Of a stretch of DNA of 64,000 nt, positions 41,228-52,213 are shown one piece after another. This DNA is from Lampris incognitus (taxonomy: Eukaryota > Chordata > Actinopteri > Lampriformes > Lampridae). The notes under the pieces were generated by a model. The model was not told the origin of the DNA, made no database searches, and saw nothing but the letters and a program-made list of their open reading frames with translations. Every line of letters starts with the position of its first letter. The stretch's first letter is position 1. The stretch lies in the NCBI RefSeq assembly GCF_029633865.1, contig NC_079219.1, positions 54,511,911 to 54,575,910 on the forward strand, written 5' to 3'. Both the position numbers and the translations under genes were made by a program.

Positions 41228-41645
41228 CCCGGATAGCAAACTTGCTGTGGCCCGGACTCGCCCCACACAACACTTTCATCCGGCCCACATACCACGTGGA
41301 ACGATGGCACATGGGCGGTCCGCTCTTTTTTGCCAGATCTGGGCCAGAACCAAACCATAGCAAGGCCGCATGTGCCACATATTTGCCAGAGGTGGCCCAT
41401 ATTTGTTTTGTGATATTTGGGCCATATTCACCATTTACCACACGGGCCACTTCAGGGTCACATCCAGATTACATGTTGCCGAGAGCACCGCATCTTTGCC
41501 AGAAAAGGCCCACATTTGATTTGGCATATTTGGGCCATATTTGCTATTATACATGCACTTCAGGCTCACGTCCATTTTGTCAGGGCCAGAAGAAGGCCAT
41601 CAGTGCCGCCTCATTGCCTGAAGTAGCCCACATCCAGATGCTATC
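41228..41645. mobile_element. Non-autonomous element inserted inside SINE-B
   Basis: Starts CCCGGATAGCAA and ends TGCTATCTGG, a short imperfect inverted pair; CTG is present on both sides. Inside, TTTGCCAGA plus GGCC-rich blocks repeat three times (TTTGCCAGATCTGGGCC, TTTGCCAGAGGTGGCCC, TTTGCCAGAAAAGGCCC). Superfamily not assigned. Confidence 0.65.
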
Positions 41646-41648
41646 TGG

Positions 41649-41792
41649 CTGGCGACTCCACATGTATCGGAGGAGGCATGTGGTAGTCTGCAGCCCTCCC
41701 CAGCTCAGCAGAGGGGGGGGGAGCAGTAACCGGGATGGCTCGGAAGATTGGGGTAATTGGCAAAGTACAATTGTGGGGGGGGGGGGGGGTAC
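41649..41792 (+). mobile_element. SINE-B, 3' part of the split copy
   Basis: CGACTCCACATGTATCGGAG, GTAGTCTGCAGCCCTCCCC and GGGTAATTGGCAAAGTACAA, then a G run. Confidence 0.8.
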
Positions 41793-43896
41793 CGTGACTG
41801 CTGCCAAGGCTCACCTTTGGCCCAAAACCTGTTTGCAGGGCAGCGTCAGACAAGGTGAGAGACGTTTTGTCTTATTCTCAACTTAGTTTACATGCACCAT
41901 TGATCAAACGTGAATGCAAAGTGAAAAAGTAAACAAAGTAACGACAATACACATAATAAAAGGGAGAGGCGATAGCTAATTCATGCAAGTTAAATTAAAA
42001 AAAAAAAAAGATCAACCCGAGGGGGCTTGTAAAAAAAAAAAATCCATTCAGAAGAAACAAAAGAACTGAATCAGAACACATAAAGGAGGCAAGAAAAAAC
42101 TAAAGTGGATTGGAAAATGGCATCAAAACCATAAGAGAGAAGCCATGGTGGAAAATGGAAGAACAACACAATAAAGAGGTATAAACAGACAAGGGAAATA
42201 ACAATAAAACTAAATTAAATCAGTCCTGATGCGAGACATGAATGCAGGAAGTGACTGTTGTAATGAGTAGAAAAGACAGAGTGAGTGTGTGTGTGTGTGT
42301 GTGTGTATGTGTGTGTGTGTGTATGTGATTGTGTGTGTGTGTGTGTGTGTGATTGTGTGTGCGCGTGATTGTGCGCTCCCATGAGAGCGCATCAAGGAAG
42401 TGAGCAGGGGGAGAATTTGTGTGTTGCGATAGCGAGGCGAAAGCAATCTGCAGAAAGGGCCCAAGTCTACATTAGAAAATACTAAAGAGGATTTAAATTC
42501 ATTGGCAATCTCCATAAACTCTGGTGATCCTGTGTGCGTCTCGCGGAGGATTTAGTTTGAGCCGCACTACGCGGTGAGAAGTCTGGCACCTGGGAAGCCG
42601 CAGGGTGGGAGGTTGTGTGGCGTGTCGAGGCACGACTGTCAGAATTGCGTCCGTAGCGCAGAGCAGGGGCGGGGATTGTGTATGATCGGTGCATTTATGC
42701 TGCATGGGAAAATACGTGTTTGGTATGTACTGCGATGTTTACCACAAAAATAAGCTTCTTTTTTTTGTCAAAAGTACGGTACTCGATGTTCCCGCTTCAT
42801 ACAAAAAGCAGCAAATGTAATAAATCTCTTATTAAAGCCACCGGAAACCCAAATCTGCAGTAGACTGTGCAATTTGGGGTCTTATGTAGTAATAGTAAAC
42901 ATCTGAAACGTATTAGAAATTACTTTCAATCCAAAGTTCAAAATATTGTCGTTTTAAGTTTTTGTAAACTTTCCTCGTCTGATTTGCTGTCTGAGTGGGG
43001 CGCGGTTACGCTCGGACGTTACGAAAATTACGCGGGATTACCCACAAAAGCAGTTTCGGTTGATGACTACTACCAGTCCAAGCTGGCCCACCCTCCTCTG
43101 CCTGTTGCCCCACCCACCCCTCCCACCCCCCCGGTCCCCCGCGCTCTTTCCTCGGCCTCGTTTCAATGCTCGGCGCTCTTCATCCGTATACTCCGGGGCC
43201 ATCGAATTCAAACGCCTCGCCCACATGGTCGAGATCAGCTAAATATTCAGCCATGACTTTGGAAATAAACGATTGCAGGTAGTCCCCCCCCCCCCATGTC
43301 TCAAGCCGTGCTCCTGCAAATGAGAGGTCAGCTCTGATCAGACTCGGCGCGATCGCTTCTCCTGTAAACACCCGAAACCACCTCCCCGCACGCAGATGGT
43401 AGAAACAGTAAAAGGGATGTTGCGACAGAGACCGGAAGAAGAGAAATGTAAAGACAAAGGGTCTATCTCTAGAGAGCCTTTCCTCAATGTTGTCAGACAC
43501 CTATAATAACACTCTGAGTGAGTGTTTTGGTCATTTTCAGGTGAGATAACCCCTCAACAACAACAACAAAAACCTATATCCTTCAGCGCCTCCATAGTTG
43601 TATTCTTTTATGCGGTGGTCTTTTTCAAGCTTATGCTGCACTCACATGGAATCCGGTAAACGGCAGACGGCAAACCGGAAGTTGTTATTGTGGATGGGAG
43701 CAAGACGGTAAAATCACATGACACTGGCAAACTATAATGGCAGTGGCAGATGGCACTGTCGTCCGAAGTTAAAGTATTTTAACTTTTTGCCATCTTCCAT
43801 GACAGAATTTACAACTGGTTGTTACATCGCACATCACAAAACAGAAAGGGTGGCGGATTTGGACGAGGTCATTTTACAGGTATATGAATTGACAGA
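41793..43896. other. Unassigned stretch with (TG)n and a CpG-rich patch
   Basis: (TG)n interrupted repeat at 42285-42365. From 42990 to 43400 the sequence is CpG-rich with several medium frames on both strands, none of which I recognise. An undetected promoter or first exon is possible. Confidence 0.35.
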
Positions 43897-44290
43897 GGCA
43901 GCACAGTGGCGCAGTGGTTAGCGCGGTCGCCTCACAGCGAGAAGGTCCTGGGTTCGAGCCCTGGGGTAGTCCAACCTTGGGGGGTCGTCCCGGGTCGTCC
44001 CCTGTGTGGAGTTTGTATGTTCCCCCCGTGTCTGTGTGGATTTCCTCCGGGTGCTCCGGTTTCCTCCCACAGTCCAAAGACATGTAGGTCAGGTGAATCG
44101 GCCGTACTAAATTGTCCCTAGGTATGAATGTGTGTGTGTGTGTGTTCGTGTGTGTGTGTGGGCCCTGTGTGATGACCTGGCGGCCTGTCCAGGGCGTCTC
44201 CCCGCCTGCCTCCCAATGACTGCTGGGATAGGCTCCATTATCCCCGCGACCCTGAGAGCAGGATAAGTGGTTGGATAATGGATGAATGGA
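43897..44290 (+). mobile_element. SINE-A, full length
   Basis: A box (TGGCGCAGTGG), B box (GGGTTCGAGCCC), a duplicated GTCGTCCCGG unit, (TG)n and the tail GGATAATGGATGAATGG. No clear TSD. Confidence 0.8.
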
Positions 44291-44861
44291 CAAAACACGT
44301 TTGTAAAATTTAATTTATTTTTTTCTGCAAACAATAGTATATCATTACCATAGCAGCCCATGTAGTTTATTCCCCCCCATCCTGCTGTTCCATTGTGTAG
44401 TTTGTGGATTTTCCCATTCCGGTTCGCCAACTGCCATTTACCGTCTCCCAGATTGCATGTGAATGCAGCATTAGCCTGCTCTTATCGGCTATTAACCCTT
44501 TCAGGCATAGTGGTCACTGGCCTGTAAAGATTATCGTTGAGCTGTGTTGTGGTTTTATCCTGGGTACGACGTTAAACTGCAACCGTCGGGTCGTCGGCAA
44601 CTAAACCGACACCCCCACTTCAACCCTTGGGTTGTTGTGAGGGGTGCGTGGAGACCCAGCAGGACTAAAAACAAAAACTGTCAAAGGGCGACTGAGTTCC
44701 TCTGTGAACCAGCAGCCATCCGTTCCCGGAGAGGAGTTAGGGACCACCAGGCACTCCCCCTACTGAAACACAATGATGACTCAATATCTTGTTGAGGCAT
44801 CAGCTGTGCTCCTACAACCTCCATAGGTTACGGAACTGATGATGAGGAGGATGAGGAGGAT
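44291..44861. other. Unassigned stretch
   Basis: Contains CCATCCGTTCCCGGAGAGGA and similar blocks of possible retroelement origin, not identified. Confidence 0.3.
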
Positions 44862-45390
44862 GTGTTGTTGTTGCCACACGAACCCATTTGTGTGTTACAC
44901 ATGAGTCTTAATAAAACATTCACGCATCGTACACTGCTCTCCGGCTCATTGTTATTAACGCTGGCACAGCCTTGTTGTTAACGTAACACGGTGTCAGAAG
45001 AAAAAGAAAAACAACAGTAAAGACGAACTAAACCTGATGACATGAAACGACATCAGAAAAAAGGGAGGGAATTTGAACGGAGGAGCAGCGGCGCCACAGC
45101 TAGCGCCCCAGTTAGCTCCGCCAGGCAAGTTCGACTTCCAATGAATGGCCGAAATGGATCAAGCGTTTTGAACGCAACAGAGTAGCGTCAGGATTGGACA
45201 AGCAATCAGAGGAATTTCAGGCTAATGCTTTTATATATGTGGCTGGCGATGACGCCGAAGATATTTCAAATGTATTACCTTTGACAGACAGACAGAAAAC
45301 GTCATACAAATTAGTCACGGAAGCTTTCGGTGCACACTGCGTTAGCAAGAGGAATGTCATCTTTGAAAGGGCACGCTTCAACAACCATGA
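44862..45390 (+). mobile_element. gypsy relic: LTR 3' part, primer site and gag start
   Basis: The LTR end GTTGTTAACGTAACA is followed by GGTGTCAGAAG, the same primer-site type as the element at 15754-19459. Gag then reads EWPKWIKRFERNRVASGLDK, TDRQKTSYKLVTEAFGAHCV and SKRNVIFERARFNN, and is cut by a LINE at about 45390. Related to, but clearly different from, the other gag. Confidence 0.7.
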
Positions 45391-45394
45391 TCTG

Positions 45395-46325
45395 TTGATC
45401 TGCACAGGACTGTGTGTGATCTTCTTGGGGGTCCTATACTCCATGATAATCTCCTTGGTCTTTTTGGTGTTTAAGACCAGGTTGTTGTTAGCACACCACA
45501 TTGTCAGGTTCTGAGCCTCCTCCCTGTATGCCGCTTCGTTGTTGTCTGATATGAGCCTGATGACTGTCGTATCATCCGCAAATTTAACAATAGTGTTTGA
45601 GTTGCGGATGGGTTGGCATAGATGTGGAGGGGGCTCAGCACACAACCCTGGAGGACACCGGTGCTCAGGATGAGGGTGGAGAATGTGTGCTTGCCCAGTG
45701 TTAAAGTCTGGGGGTGGTTGACGAGGAAGTCCAGTATCTAATTGCATATGGAGGGAGTCAGTCCTAGTTTGTGGAGTTTGTCGACCAGCTTGTTTGGTGT
45801 GATGGTGTTAAACGCCGAGCTGTAATCAACAGAGCATCCTGACATAGGTGTTGGGTCTTTCCAGATGAGAGAGGGCTGTATTTAGAGCCACACAGATGGT
45901 GTCCTCAGTCGATCTGTTTGCCCGGTAGGCAAACTGGTGTTGGTCTAGATCAGCTGGGACAGTGTCTTTGATGTGGGTGAGTACCAGCCATTCAAAGCAT
46001 TTTGAAATGACGGGTGAGAGCGAGTGGCGAGTAGTTATTGGGACAGGTTACCGCAGTTTTTTTTAGGAACAGGCATCATGGTGCTGGATTTGAGGCATGC
46101 GGGGACTATGCATAAGGATAGAGAGAGGTTGAAAGTGTGTGTGAATACCTCCGCTAACTGGTCACCACAGGCCTGGAGTACACGCCCTTGTACACCATCA
46201 GGCCCCGCTGCTTTCCGTGTGTTGATGCTGTGAAGAGTCTGTCGCACCTCTGGAGTGTGTAGAACAAGAGTCTGTGGGTCTCCCAACAGTTTGAAACCGA
46301 CTGGGGATTTGATATTGTCTTTTTC
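45395..46325 (-). mobile_element. L2-type LINE reverse transcriptase fragment
   Basis: The minus strand reads TPEVRQTLHSINTRKAAGPD, ACGDQLAEVFTHTFNLSLSL and, after frameshifts, TIVKFADDTTVIRLISDNNE and WCANNNLVLNTKKTKEIIME. FADD is the catalytic box. It ends against the gag at the left and an RTE copy at the right. Confidence 0.75.
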
Positions 46326-46753
46326 GAACCGAGCAAAGAAGTGGAAGGAGTACGTTGAGGGGCTGATGAATGAAGAAGATGAGAGCAAGACAAGGTTGGA
46401 TGATGTGGGAATAGTGAATCAGGAAGTGCAGTGGATTAGCAAGATGAAGTGAGGGCAGCTATGAAGAGTGGAAAGGCGGTTGGTCCAGATGACATACCTG
46501 TGGAGTCATGGAGATGTTTAGGTGAGATTGTAGTGGAGTTTTTAGCTAGATTGTTTAACACAGTCTTGGAAAGTGAGAGAATGCCTGAGGAGTGAGGAAG
46601 AAGTGTACTGGTACCGATTTTCAAGAATAAGGGTGATGTGCAGAGCTGTAGTAAGTACTAGGGGTGGGACGATACTGGATCGAATTCCGAGTCATTCGAT
46701 ACGGTCTTCATGGTTCGAGACGCTCCCCATTTCGTGAGATCGTGTGTTATTAA

Positions 46754-47483
46754 CACTAGAATGACCGGGATTTCACTCTTCTGTCAAGATAAATCCCCAC
46801 TTGAGATATTAATGCATTGCATATGTCAGTATATCTGTTAGGAAATGATTGACACCAAAATCAACATTTTAACTACTTTAATACTGTAGCAGCCAGGAAA
46901 CCGCCGCAGCTGGGACACGAACACGGGTCACTCGCACCACGGGCGACTGCGCTAACCAGTTGACTAAAGGGTCCGACCCGTTAGCCAACGGGCTGGTGAG
47001 TCTACACATCCGTGATCGTTACAATATTATTGTTCAAACAGTTTAAAATCGCCGCTGTCCAACGCCTGTAAATACTGCAACGCCTCAGTGGTAGTCATGG
47101 TGCGTCTGAAATGGCGGCTGTACCCAGACATGTTGGAAGTAATACCTTGAAAACAAAACGGAAAACACATATTGCTAATCTAACAAACGTAACAAGGCCT
47201 ATAAAACGTGAAATGTAAAAAAAGAGCTGAACGTTACAAAGGAAATGACACAAACAACACACGTCATGAATAGTGACATAATGCGCGGTCAATTTGACCG
47301 CTCATGGTCGTTTTAGGTACAGCTTACCATAACTTTTTTTGTGTGCAATTGATCTAAAACTAATGCAAATATATGAAATTTTAGGAGCATTCAGGGAGCG
47401 ACAGGTGTGTATCTTTTTTTTCCACAGTTATTAAACTTTGAAAATCCAAAACGGTCAAAATGACCGCCTTGGTCTTTCTAGTG
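46754..47483. mobile_element. Possible TTAA-type element nested in the hAT
   Basis: CACTAGAATGACCGG after TTAA at the left, and GGTCTTTCTAGTG at the right, form imperfect inverted ends. AATGACCGC/GCGGTCAATTTGACCGC motifs recur inside. TTAA is lacking on the right side, so the piggyBac-type assignment is weak. Confidence 0.4.
46884..47022 (-). repeat. tRNA-like dispersed repeat (Rep-E), best copy
   Basis: The minus strand starts TGTAACGATCACGGATGTGT, holds CCCTTTAGTCAACTGGTTAG and the T-arm-like GTGTTCGTGTCCCAGC, and ends GGCTGCTACA. TG..CA-type termini; AATAC/AATAT on either side could be a 5-bp TSD if the right end is one base shorter. Confidence 0.6.
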
Positions 47484-49000
47484 GTTTTTAAAGTTTAAAG
47501 TTTGAAAGTAATGCAACTGTGTTACACAACAAGAAAATATGTCATAACATTTTGTTACAGTTTTTGCACTTGCGTTACGTTTGAATACATGCCTTGATGA
47601 TGCCAACATGTTGGGCCTAATTCTTAAAATAAATGAACAATAGAGAACTGCAATGGTGTTTTGTCTCTTGCTTACCAAGGCGTCCACTGGATCGTACTGG
47701 ATCGAAATCGTGAGCCCTGAATCGCGAGACATATTGAACTGTGAGATTTGTGAATTGTCCCACCTCTAGTAACTACAGCAACATAAGTAAGTAAGTAAAC
47801 TTTATTTATATAGCACTTTTCTAAACAAGAGTTACCGAGTTGATCAGCCACAGCATGAAGATATGGGAAAGAGCAGTGGAAGCTAGGTTAAGAGGAGAGG
47901 TGATGATTAGCGAGTAGCAGTATGGTTTATGCCAGGAAAAAGCACCACAAATGTGATATTTGCTTTGAGAATGTTGATGGAGAAGTATAGAGAAGGCCAG
48001 AAGGAGTTACATTGTGTCTGTATGGATTCAGAGAAAGTGTGTGACAGGGTGCCGAGAGAGGAGGTGTGGTATTGTATGAGGAAGTCCGGAGTGGCAGCGA
48101 AGTATGTAGGAGTGGTGCAGGATATGTATGAGGGAAGTGTGACAGTGGCGAGGTGTGCGGTTGGAACGACAGATGGGTTCAAGATCGAGGTGGGATTACA
48201 TCAAGGATCGGCTCTGCGCCCTTTCTTGTTTGCAATGGTGATGGACAGGTTGACAGACGAGATCAGGCAGGAGTCTCCGTGGACTATGATGTTTGCGGAT
48301 GACTTTGTGATCTGTAGTGACAGTAGAGGAGAGGTTGAGGAGAGCCTGGAGAGGTGGAGGTATGCACTGGAGAGAAGAGGAATGAAAGTCAGTAGGAGCA
48401 AGATGGAATACCTATGCGTGAATGAGAGGGAGGACAGTGGAATGGTCAGGATGCAAGGAGTAGAGGTGATGAAGGCATGTGAGTTTAAATATTTGGGGTC
48501 AGTTGTCCAAAGTAACAGGGAGTGCAGAAGAGAGGTGAAGAAGAGACTGCAGGCAGTGTGGAGTGGGTGAAGAAGAGTGTCAGGAGTGATTTGTGACAGA
48601 AGGGTACCACCAAGAGTTAAAGGAAAGGTTTACAAGGTGGTTGTGAGACCATCTATGTTGTATGGTTTGGAGACGGTGGCACCGACAAAAAGACAGGAGG
48701 CGGAGCTGGAGGTGGCAGAGTTGAAGATGCTAAGATTTTCACTGGGAGTAACGAAGAAGGACAGGATAAGGAATGAGTATATTAGAGGTACCGCTCAGGT
48801 TGGACGGCAAGATTGAGATGGCTTAGACATGTGTGGAGGAGAGATGCTGGGTATATTGGGAGAAGGATGGTGAATATGGAGCTGCCAGGGAAGAGGAAAA
48901 GAGGAAGGCCGAAGAGGAGGTTTATGGATGTGGTGAGGGAGGACATGCAGGTGGCTGGTGTGACAGAGGAAGATGCAGAGGACAGGAAGAGATGCAGAGT

Positions 49001-49193
49001 TGTAAAAACCAGGTCCAGAAAGTAAATGTCCAAACCGTGTATTTGCTCCAACCATGTTACTAAACCAGCTGATTTCATTAGCTAGTTTTCCCTACCTAGT
49101 TGAGGAGTGGTGTCGACTAGAATCTGCTGGTGTAGTGCATGAGTGGAGCAAATACATGGTTTGGACTTTTACTTTCTGGACCTGGTTTTTACA
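49001..49193. mobile_element. Hairpin MITE inserted near the 3' end of the RTE
   Basis: TGTAAAAACCAGGTCCAGAA and the inverted TTCTGGACCTGGTTTTTACA bound about 190 bp. The arms continue for about 54 bp with few mismatches. The RTE sequence resumes directly after it (ATGGAAACGGTTGATCCGCT). Confidence 0.8.
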
Positions 49194-49262
49194 CCTCCAT
49201 GGAAACGGTTGATCCGCTGTGGCGCCCTCTAATGGGAGCAGCCGAAAAAGGAATAACATTTT

Positions 49263-50857
49263 TAAACTACGTTTGTTGTAGAGCATACATTTTACTCACT
49301 AATTTACCTTGCTAATTTTATATATTTCAGAGTAATTACTTGTTTTGCAATGGAGGTCTAGGCCGTGGGGAGTGGCGGGGTGGTGCCCTAGCATCCGCTG
49401 TTGGCCAGCTGCCATGAGAACAAACGTCTTTCAGAGGTTGACTGCAACCACAAGAGGTGCTTGATGACAGTCATAACTGCAATGAACATTTTAGGCTTAT
49501 AGGTCCAGTTGCATGCGAGATTTGCCACACACACACACGACCAAATAGAATTCCCCCTCCCAGGCAGGGATAATAATCTGAGTCTTCATTTGTAATTTTA
49601 TTCGACAGGCAACTAGTGATCTGATGGCTTGAGTATCTACACTTACAGCCATCGGGTACCCTTACCTTGACAAGTAGGACGATTCACACTTCAGACGTTG
49701 AAATCGAGTACGTGGCTGTTTCGAAAAGCGGTCAAGTGATTCCGTATCCGGCCTCTTGCTAAGCAGACCGCCGTCGTCGTTTGAATGAATGGTTTTCTAT
49801 GGGACGAGGTAATCCCCAGTTAAAAAGAGATCTTCTTTCTGTCTCCCCAAGTCGGACTTAGTCTGTTCGGGCCCCGATCAAGTTAAGTACAGTTACTTCT
49901 AATCCATATCCCAAAAAAATAGCAAATGTTGTGATCGCTAACCTTGTGTGAATGTCCGGTTTAACCATAACGTGACACTTCGGAACGTGCAAGGGAGGTT
50001 GACAAGACGAAAGGCAAAAGAAACCCGATGCGATCACGTTTGACGACCTTTATTTTGAAGAGCTCTTCGCAGAGCTTACACAAAAAGGTAAAAAAAATTG
50101 GAATTTTAGGTTGCAAAAAAGACATGGATGGTAAAAATAACACGAGAAAGCACAATGTATAGATACGGATGAAAATAATAAAACGATACACACATTCCCC
50201 CCGGGCGGATATTATCTAATAAAACAGGCGAAGACTTACAACACAGACGATAGAGCTCAGCCTGGGGTCAGGGTCTGTGGTAATGTACATCAAGTAAGTG
50301 GGTGTCATCATCATTACGATGTAGTGGAACAAACAGCTGGCCTGAGGGAAGACGGCGAAGACCAGCAGATGGAAATAGCGGTTAATGATATGTGTGTGTT
50401 GCTGTGGTGTGTTGTGTATTTTGTGTGCATGCGTGTTTTTGTCCATGGGTGTATATTTCAGTGTGTGTGTGCGTTTGCAAACGGAGACACATCATGGAAG
50501 TTGAACATTGCGTACACCTGCTGGAGAAACACCACTTTCACATCGATCACGACACTCACAAAAGTGGCTGGTTAAGTAAACTTAAAAGCTGGAGCTGCAG
50601 CTGTGTTCCCGATGAGTTATTCATCCCCTGACTGCACGTCTAAAGAGGACAGCAACGCCTCTGATTGCAGGCCTTAAAGGCGCTTTGTGTAGCTCTACTT
50701 GAATGTTGACCTGCACTGTTCAGCAGCGTGAGTTAAGAAGAACAAAACAAATCCAAGTCAAGGCAAGGCAAACAGATCCAAACAGTAAAGGTAGGGGTAT
50801 ACGGCAAGTTCGCCGACGTCTGCCATTTTGCAATGCTTGAAGTGCAGATTGTCATTT
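49263..50857. other. Unassigned stretch downstream of steap4
   Basis: No repeat family recognised; contains the possible orphan exon at 50236-50337. Confidence 0.35.
50236..50337 (-). CDS. Possible orphan coding exon (unidentified)
   Basis: The minus strand offers an acceptor (CTTCCCTCAG preceded by a pyrimidine-rich stretch and a possible ATTAAC branch site) and a consensus donor (GTAAGT). They bound about 34 in-frame codons, starting ASCLFHYIVMMMTPTYLMYI and continuing TTDPDPRLSSIV. I do not recognise the peptide. It is hydrophobic, outside any repeat I can name and 2.1 kb downstream of the steap4 stop. Chance agreement with splice consensus is quite possible. Confidence 0.2.
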
Positions 50858-51222
50858 GGGCGGCACAGTGGCCCAGTGGATAGCACCGTTGCCTCACAGC
50901 AAGAAGGTCCTGGGTTCGAACCCCGGGGTTGTCCAACCTTGAGGGTCCTCCCAGGTCGTCCTCTGTGTGGCGTTTGCATGTTCTCCCCGTGTCTGCGGTG
51001 GGTTTTCTCCGGGTGCTCCGGTTTCCCCCACCATCAAAAAAGACGTGCATGTTAGGGTTAGTACCCCTGTCTGTGCCCCTGAGTGAGGCGTGGCGAGACG
51101 AGCTGGAGTTGGTCCCCGGGCGCTGCACGGCGGCTGCCCACTGCTCCTAGCTACACAGCTAGGATGGGTTAAATGCAGAGCGGCATTTCCCTACAGGGAT
51201 CAATGAAGTATCTCAAAATAAA
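50858..51222 (+). mobile_element. SINE-A2, full length
   Basis: Head identical in type to SINE-A (GGGCGGCACAGTGGCCCAGT, GGGTTCGAACCCCGGGG). After CGGTTTCCCCCACCATCAAA it continues TGTCTGTGCCCCTGAGTGAG, CTCCTAGCTACACAGCTAGG and CCCTACAGGGATCAATGAAG with an A-rich end. Confidence 0.85.
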
Positions 51223-51287
51223 AACCAATCACTGTGTACTTCGTGGAGGACTACAAGTGTGACCAAGTCTTTCGATAACTCGGCGGC

Positions 51288-51650
51288 ACTCGGGTGGCAC
51301 AGCGAGCTAGTAAGCTAGTGTCCTGTCGCAATGGTTCAAGTTCGAGCCCAGCACTGGTATGGAGTGACTTATACCACCACTGCCATTAGTCGCTCCCTCA
51401 CATGATGGGCCATCTAGACATTTGCAAGTGGATCTGGTGGGGGGAAAAAACACGAATCTCCATACGTGTTACATTCCCACAGAGAAACCTGCAGCTGTCA
51501 GGGGAGAAGAAACGCCATATTGGAGAACACATGTGGTGATCTACTCCCTCCCCAACCACTATAGGGGTTGTTTAACGGTGGGACCTTAGGAGAACAGGTT
51601 AATTGGGCATACCAAATTGTGAGAAATGGGAACAAAAAGATAAAAACCTG
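51288..51650 (+). mobile_element. tRNA-derived SINE, separate family (SINE-F)
   Basis: A box TGGCACAGCGAG, B box AAGTTCGAGCCCAGC, middle ATACGTGTTACATTCCCACA and CCTGCAGCTGTCAGGGGAGA, tail TTAATTGGGCATACCAAATT plus A-rich end. The later part resembles the SINE-B body loosely. Confidence 0.65.
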
Positions 51651-51721
51651 TGGCTTGAATGCAGAAATCTGCAACCCCTGCTGATATGTACTTTTCGTGT
51701 TCTTTTCACATCACTCTTAAG

Positions 51722-51877
51722 TCATTTTCATTTGCATAGCCCATCATCACAAATTACAAATTTGCCTCAGCGGGGCTTTACGGCAACACAACATCCCGTC
51801 CTTAGACCCTCACATCAGCTAAGAAACAACTCCCTAAAAAAAATTTTACAAAAAAACCTTTAACAGGGAGAAAAGCT
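51722..51877 (+). repeat. Rep-D copy
   Basis: CATAGCCCATCATCACAAAT through TCCTTAGACCCTCACATCAG and TTTAACAGGGAGAAAAG. Confidence 0.65.
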
Positions 51878-52065
51878 GAGTATTTAAGGAAAGGTGAAGT
51901 ATTACACATAGCATCCTTAAAGGACCCACACAGACAAGTGTTTTTGGTGGCGTTAGCTGATTAGACCTTCTGAGGTTGAGGTTGGGTGGAGCTATGTAAG
52001 GTACAAGGAGAGATCGGATTGTACGATGTGCTTGAAATAAACTATACGGTAAATTAATAAGGTTT

Positions 52066-52213
52066 CTAACCAGCAAGAAGGGTCCTGGGTTCGAACCCCG
52101 GGGTAGTCCAACCTCCTTCTGTGTGGAGTTTGCATGATCTCCTCGTGTCTGCGGTGGGTTTTCTCCGGTTTCCCCCACCATCAAAAAGACATGCGTGTTG
52201 GGGTTAATAAAGT
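52066..52213 (+). mobile_element. SINE-A2 fragment
   Basis: CAGCAAGAAGGGTCCTGGGT to CCCCCACCATCAAAAAGACA; the A-box part and the 3' tail are missing. Confidence 0.65.

Larger units (their letters stand above)
46659..47768. mobile_element. Non-autonomous hAT inserted in the RTE, 8-bp TSD
   Basis: Ends TAGGGGTGGGACGATACT and, inverted, TAGAGGTGGGACAATTCA. GTAAGTAC (46651-46658) and GTAACTAC (47769-47776) form an 8-bp TSD with one mismatch, as hAT elements make. Near both ends GGATCGAA/TCGTGAG motifs recur. A further element and Rep-E sit inside. Confidence 0.8.
46327..49262 (+). mobile_element. RTE-type LINE, 5'-truncated, interrupted by at least three insertions
   Basis: Part 1 (46327-46658): KSGKAVGPDDIPVESWRCLG, LESERMPEE, VPIFKNKGDVQSCSKY. 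Part 2 (47836-49000): KSTTNVIFALRMLMEKYREG, VGLHQGSALRPFLFAMVMDR, PWTMMFADDFVICSDSRGEV, RRGMKVSRSKMEYLCVNERE, then RTKRQEAELEVAELK-type sequence. Part 3 (49194-49262) is the 3' end. FADD is intact, but LCVN..LGSVVQSN is followed by a stop at 48568. Gaps are a hAT (46659-47768), a short 3'-tail piece (47780-47830) and a hairpin element (49001-49193). Confidence 0.82.

Noticed and set aside
43180-43500. Open frames in a CpG-rich patch
   Set aside because: No recognisable product on either strand and no clear splice sites; kept only as a note.
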